Assembly (NCBI RefSeq): GCF_037042905.1
Contig: NC_087252.1
Span: forward strand, 14,999,201-15,063,200
DNA from: Lytechinus pictus
Taxonomy: Eukaryota; Echinodermata; Echinoidea; Temnopleuroida; Toxopneustidae
Direction of reading: 5' to 3'
Length of the DNA: 64,000 nt
Shown: piece by piece, positions 58,748 through 64,000 of the stretch
How the letters are laid out: every line of letters starts with the position of its first letter
How positions within the stretch are numbered: the first letter of the stretch is position 1
Position numbers and translations under genes: made by a program
Notes under the pieces: generated by a model
Told to the model about the DNA's origin: nothing
Seen by the model: only the letters and a program-made list of their open reading frames with translations
The model's database searches: none

Positions 58748-58945
58748 GGAGGCGCGATAGCTCAGTCTGTAGAGCGGGGGTTTCGGATTCCGGTGACCCG
58801 GGTTCGATTCCCAAGCGGTGCGCTAGTGCCCTTTGGTAAGACATTTATCCTCATTACCAGGTCCCTCGGAGAGGACCTTAAGCCGTTGGTCCCCTGGTTG
58901 CTTGCTCACAGGCATTCGTGCTTTCTTAGCAGTCAGGTAAAAAAA
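58748..58945 (+). mobile_element. tRNA-derived SINE, family of 22231
   Basis: GGAGGCGCGATAGCTCAGTC with box A at 58758-58769 and GGTTCGATTCC (box B) at 58801-58811, followed by a non-tRNA body (CAGGTCCCTCGGAGAGGACC) that ends GTGCTTTCTTAGCAGTCAGG and an A run. Confidence 0.85.
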
Positions 58946-59450
58946 CCTCGGTATAACTCCAATCTATTGTACAGATAAAGTGTTATATTTCCTCATACAC
59001 ATAGAGTATGAGATTATCTGACTTCAAAATAATATGATTTTGAGCGAGCAAGCCGAGCAAAGAAAGAAATGCTAATTTTGTTTGTAAAAATACGAATTTC
59101 ATTGAATTTGATTAATGAATATAATTTCAACTAGATTGAAGTCTTTGAAATGAGAAAGGGGCAATCATTATTTACATTTCATTAAAAAAATGGTGTGTTG
59201 ATGTACAGCGGTTCTGTTTCGAAAGATGGTCAGAAGGCAAGTTTTAGACTGCCATACATGTACATATATCTAGACACTTCAATTACTATTTGAGCCTTGC
59301 AGTAAGGCTAACTTCCCCGTAATGCAAGTCCAGTAAAGTGGACACATTAGCCATTACCATGATGCGACCACATGACAGTCAAATCTCAAGCATTAATGGC
59401 TTTATCTCAAGATTGTATCCAAGAGGCTGAAAATTGTCTTTAGCATCCAC

Positions 59451-59945
59451 AATTAGTCCAGAAAGTATCTCGTTCCTAATCCAGCACTCAACAACAGCGT
59501 TTGTTTCCCTATGGGGAGTAGCAAGTTTGCATGGAGTCTACAAAGAATAATTATTACATAAACTTTTTTTATTTGACTCTTAGCTCTTTATGCGCCTTGA
59601 GCTCTCTAGAGAGTGGATTTGGCGCTTTATAAGTCACATTATAATTGTTTATTATTATTATAAACAGATACACTAAAATGACATCTATTCAACTCTGGTA
59701 TCATGTACACTTATATGTAGTTTTGGATGTATTCATCAACTTTTCCAAATTGAAAAAAAAATGTTTTGTACCCACTTTCTTATAAAAAACAGGCTTTTCA
59801 TATAGTATCCACCAATTGTCCAGCGGATTATCCTATTCCTAATCCCATTCCTAATCCCAATCCTGATCCAGAACATCACAAACAGTGTGTGCGTCCCTGA
59901 AGGGATTAGCAAGTTTTCATGGAGTCTACAATAATAAACATTATT
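59451..59945 (+). repeat. Direct repeat pair of about 110 bp
   Basis: 59451-59560 and 59815-59945 share CCAATTGTCCAG-like starts, CTAATCCAGCACTC / CTGATCCAGAACATC and AGCAAGTTTGCATGGAGTCTAC-type ends. Between them is a GGCGCTTTATAAGTCAC SINE-like tail at about 59590-59660. Confidence 0.55.
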
Positions 59946-59959
59946 GATTACAACAAAGA

Positions 59960-61280
59960 TGCCAACCTCCTTATAAAAAAAACAAAAGTATTCTCAGGAA
60001 AAAGAGAGTATTTTCTGACAAAAAAAAGGATTTTGTTCTTATTTTGACCACCAGCCATATTATCACAACAGATGCGATATGGGGCCAGAGCAATTGTACT
60101 TGTGCCACTTTCAAAAGACATCCACAATATTACTTGTCTACCACCTTCTAACATTCACTAAAAACCAGTGCCAGCCGCAGAGAAACGTTGTTAGCCTATT
60201 AAACAAAGCACTTTTAAGTCCAGTCACAACTTTTGGATTGTGAAGTCAAAACATTTATTTCAAAATGTATTGTAACATGTACGCATCGCCGCCACATTAC
60301 TGGTTGTAACAGGGCCTCTATTTATAGCGCATTGTTAGCGCTATACAACATTTCTTTGCGGTCAGTACTGGTTATTCATGCAAGCTTAAAGCAAATACGA
60401 TTCTACCCCTCTTTAATAGGTTTGCATTTATTTTTGTTTCCTTTTAATACTGCGTCATGCCCATCTATTCATGATGGATACCGGCGCATTACAAATGACC
60501 ATATTTACTATTATCATTGTTGTTTTTTCTTGTTCTTCTTGTTGCTATTTTAATTTTAGCTGTTTTCGTCGTGATCTTACTAATAAATTCTTCTGCCTAC
60601 ATGTATGGCCCAATACCAGTTGCACACAATCCTTGACTTGAAAAAAAAAAACATCATGAATGGTCTCTAGCAAAAATAATGTTTGAATGATAAAAATAGC
60701 GTCTCCCAACCTTCATGTTCACTGGCTCATGACCAGTAAGAATGCAGCTAAACATTAATAGCATGACAGTAAATAATGCTATTTAAGAAATCTCTAACTA
60801 TATTATATACCGACCTTGGAAACCAATTAAGAGCTTTAATATTGGGAAGAATTATATCCATGTATCATTTATCAGATGCAGAAAGGTCTAAACAGTTTTA
60901 ATGGAATTTTGATACCCACAAATAAAAACAGACAAACAAAAATTTTGCTTAATTTACAGATAAGTTAACAAAGGTAAGACCAAATTGATACCTACATGTA
61001 CATGTACATGTAATAGGCCCTATTGAAACATGTATAAAGTGGCCTGGGGTCAATTTAGTTAAAAAGGTATTCAAATCTTGGGCTCCCATGGGCCTACATG
61101 TATTCCCACCAAATTTTGGTTGTGGATGTTTTATCCATACTTACTCCGTTGATGGTATCAAAAACGCTGTGCGCAGTTAAAAAAAATTGGTGAGTTCATC
61201 GCTTTGGTAATCAGTGGCCCAATGAGCCAAACATTTTGAGGGGATTAGATTTGGCATATTGGGCAAAATTTCTCAAAATT
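59960..61280. other. Intron stretch, nothing recognised
   Basis: AT-rich, with ACATGTACATGT runs near 60990. Open frames here show no domain. Confidence 0.4.
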
Positions 61281-61295
61281 TGCGAGCCTGTGAAG

Positions 61296-62939
61296 CAGGG
61301 ACTCGGTTTTATAATTATAAGGGGAGCAATAAAAAGCTCTCCTAGAACTTTTAAGGAGAGCGGTAGAGGAGCACTTCAAAAAGCTCTTCTTCAACATACA
61401 AGGGGAGCTTTTTGCCCAATTAACGAAATGGATGGAGGAAATGTATGTACTATAAAATTACAATCAACAACCAAAGGAAGTATTTATAATTGTTTTACAA
61501 TGTATTGTAATTAGATTGTGTGTTGTAAAACCTGTTTTAGTTAGGTTTTGACTTTGGCTAAAAGTTAAGTCACCGACAATTTTTTTTTTTTTCGGGGGCT
61601 CCATTTTAATTTTTTTGTCAAATTTCGGGGGCTCTTTTTAAATGCTACTTTTTTGTATTTCGAGGAATACCTGTTCACTTATTAAGGAATTATTACTTTT
61701 TGTTTAATATTGTATGATTTTTAACGTTATTTATCATGTTTAGAATCTTGGATGTGGGTGTGTGTGGATGGGTGGGTGTGTGCGTGTGTGTGTGACTGTG
61801 AGTTGGACTTGGATATAAATGAATTCAATATCTAATTTCTACTCCATTTATTCCAGTACAATACCCTAGTCAGCCATGTACATGTACATGTAATATAATA
61901 AAGGCCCCCTTACCCTAACTTTTCCTGAAGTTCTTTGAAATCGCAGATCTCCATAAAAATTTAATTTCTCTATGGGGGAGTCTAAATTTGGTGAGAATGT
62001 ATTCATTAAGAACTTAAATATACATGACAATGAAGAAATCATCAAACTTTATTGGCAGTTTTGAATAATATTCCTGAAATGTAAACTCTGTCTGAAACAG
62101 AAAATCACCATCATTGAGGCCTTTACTGAGCGAATTGTCCCCCAGAGCTCTGGCAGAGAGACAGAGCTCCAACTGGCTAGCTAGTAAAAGCGCCAATGCG
62201 TGAGCCTGCCGCCGTCCTTGTAAAAAAGATGAAGCTTTGTTTGATGATTTATTGTCTGATATAATACCTCATCCCCTAGAAAAAGAAAACAAATGATTTT
62301 TTAGTTATAATTGATAAATTAGATAACTTATTTTGGAAGTTCATAAGCCGTTTTGAAAAGCAAAGCCGAATGACAACTCACCAATGCTAGGCTACTAGAC
62401 TCTGGGATTTATTTCCTGTGTAATTCGAATTATTTTATCACAGAATTGTGATATCTGTAGGGGAAACATGTGCATTCGAAATGGCACACGGTGGTAGTCA
62501 TAATTGACCCCTATACATGCAACTCTTTCCCAACCGTTGCGTTGATTTTTTTTTCCATACCTGGTACCATGCGTATGGAAATACGTGGTACAGAAAAAAT
62601 AACGCAACTTCGGAATTTGAAACTGCGCTACTCGCTACTTGTAAGGCTATTCGTGATTTTGAGTGTGGATTTTGGATGGTTTTTAAATGGTAAGCGGAGC
62701 TCGAGCATATGGCACTAGTGGGCCGTTGAGTTGTTATCACTCGGCAATAATTTCGGGGGCGACATTCAGATTTTATGTCGCCCCCGAAAGCATGATTTTT
62801 TGTGATTTCGAGGGCGACTTTAGGCATTTTCGCGCAGGTCAGCTATCGCGAGGCGCGCTATTAATCGCGCTACCAAAAATGGATTAAGGCGCGCATGTAG
62901 CGCGCGATCACTCTCGCGCGCCTTAAAATCGAGTCCCTG
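61296..62939. mobile_element. Non-autonomous hAT-like transposon with CTGTGAAG duplication
   Basis: CAGGGACTCG and CGAGTCCCTG are inverted ends flanked by the 8-bp direct repeat CTGTGAAG (61288-61295, 62940-62947). The right subterminal part is rich in GCGCG words. It contains a perfect 15-bp stem with a 9-nt loop at 62751-62789 (TTTCGGGGGCGACAT / inverse). No transposase. Confidence 0.85.
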
Positions 62940-63059
62940 CTGTGAAGCAAGCGAGCAAAAATCTCGACACCAATTTTGTGATACATTTTGACATAATATT
63001 TAGAAAATAATATATTTCACCCTTCTCTCTTTCCTTTTCTCTTCCTTTCTTGGCTGAGA

Positions 63060-63092
63060 AGTTTTTTTTTTTTTTTTTTTGGGGGGGGGGAA
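63060..63092 (+). repeat. Poly-T then poly-G run
   Basis: About 20 T followed by 10 G; mirrored by a C run shortly after. Assembly length is uncertain in such runs. Confidence 0.8.
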
Positions 63093-63239
63093 GTGCTCCC
63101 CCCATCTTTATGTTTTATGCCACTGTTGGTAATAATGCGCCCCAGAAAAGATTATACCCAGATGGTACTAGATGGCACTATATTATTAGAGGTGCAGTAT
63201 TTGTATCCTTTGGGGAAGCATTTATTTAAATATGCCACT

Positions 63240-63490
63240 CTCCACCCGGGTGGAAAATAGGTGCCCAGTGGGAAGTAAATCCTTGAATGCTCGAGTGTCC
63301 GATCAGGGTAGCCGTGCTAAAGCCGGGGTAATAGAATGCAGCACTTTTATTAAAGCTCTACATAATTGTTGCATATTGTTAAAATGATAATAGTTATAGC
63401 AAGAAACAGGTTCGATCAGAATTAAGGTCAAGGTTAAGATCAAGGTAGCCGTGCTAAAGCCGGGGTGATAATAATAGCAGGGCCCGCTGG
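63240..63490 (+). mobile_element. SINE tail fragments (51322 family)
   Basis: GGTGCCCAGTGGGAAGTAAA then CCGTGCTAAAGCCGGGGTAA and a second GTGCTAAAGCCGGGGTGATA at about 63450 match the body and tail of the 51322 SINE. Heads are absent. Confidence 0.6.
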
Positions 63491-63792
63491 GAGAACAGTT
63501 TCGGGAACTGTCGTGGCTACCCTGGGTAAATATGCCGTTATTATTATCATTAGGGCAATTCCATAAAATTCCATAAAATATGTACGTCCAGCCCCCTATA
63601 TTTGGGACCTTCATGAAATTCTCTGTCTCTGATTTTTGGTTCTTTTGACAGCCTGTAATGCTGTCAAATGACCATGACTTGGTCAGTTTATGAAGAGAAG
63701 TAAAACTTGAGAAAAATGGGGGTCGGATGTACCAAAAGGTTGATCTATTTACGGAATTGCCCATTATTAATTAATTAATGAAGACAGCATAC

Positions 63793-63950
63793 CTTCATAA
63801 TGATTTATCTTGAAGTTCTTAAGCTCTTGATTAGTATGTATCCTGACGGTCAAGCAGTAGCTGTAGTGATCCACTGGGTTCTGACGGATGAGGTACACCC
63901 CTTCCTGTCGTCCAAACATATCGTCAATCTTTTGCTTTGCTTTGGAAAGC
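63793..63950 (-). CDS. JAK: JAK exon: N-terminal half of SH2 domain
   Basis: Encodes 52 whole residues between a TTCATTGCAG acceptor and a GTATGC donor; it enters on the third base of a codon and leaves on the first. The motif GVYLIRQNP is the SH2 beta-B strand with its phosphotyrosine-binding arginine, followed by YCLTVRIHT (beta-C/D) and FKINHYE. The arginine is kept, so phosphotyrosine binding is possible, although SH2 domains of many JAKs act structurally with the FERM domain. It is the most 5' JAK exon visible and is followed by a 16.4-kb intron. Confidence 0.88.
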
Positions 63951-64000
63951 CTGCAATGAAGAAAACAATACATCAGTATCAAAACCTCCAAAAGAATGGT

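Noticed and set aside
58751..58823. tRNA gene
   Set aside because: Box A and box B are present, but the body continues as a SINE and a second reversed copy exists at 22231; the cloverleaf is not kept.

Overview
The window is metazoan nuclear DNA. It is AT-rich and intron-rich, carries many microsatellites and poly-G/C runs, and is packed with small non-autonomous transposons and tRNA-derived SINEs. The repeat style, compact exons and invertebrate-type JAK suggest a marine deuterostome, most likely an echinoderm of sea-urchin type. That is my inference; no sequence search was possible. All recognisable protein-coding sequence is on the minus strand and belongs to two genes.

Gene 1 (19688-63950, minus) is the 3' part of a Janus kinase (JAK) gene. 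Fifteen exons with GT-AG borders and matching phases at every junction encode 795 residues plus a stop: SH2 domain, pseudokinase (JH2), a long acidic and Gly/Ser-rich linker, and an active-looking tyrosine kinase domain (JH1) with a JAK-type YY activation loop. The FERM half must lie beyond position 64000. Introns range from 285 bp to 16.4 kb and are largely made of repeats.

Gene 2 (about 2782-10150, minus) is the nuclear gene for mitochondrial ATP synthase coupling factor 6 (ATP5PF/ATP5J). Two coding exons are present and a probable 5'UTR exon can be inferred. The last short coding exon was not found and may lie before position 1.

Layout. 1-2781: 3' side of ATP5PF with a foldback element and tandem repeats. 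2782-5665: the ATP5PF coding exons, separated by an intron holding a hAT-like element with an 8-bp target duplication. 5666-10032: 5'UTR intron with two transposon-like units, one flanked by TTAA. 10150-18640: intergenic repeats, a CACTCC minisatellite and several MITEs. 18648-19687: region after the JAK stop, with a TTAA-flanked element and a decayed copy of the JAK terminal exon. 19688-47373: fourteen JAK exons. 47374-63792: one 16.4-kb intron full of transposons. 63793-63950: first half of the SH2 domain.

Points that stand out: decayed partial copies of JAK exon ends, with their splice sites, next to four different exons; a 15-bp motif repeated nine times over 1.9 kb in the intron before JH1; a 1.37-kb element with a 13-bp target duplication that carries heat-shock-type promoter motifs, a long hairpin and inverted hammerhead-like termini; a transposon carrying four DR1 nuclear-receptor sites; and transposons ending 17-55 nt from JAK splice donors.
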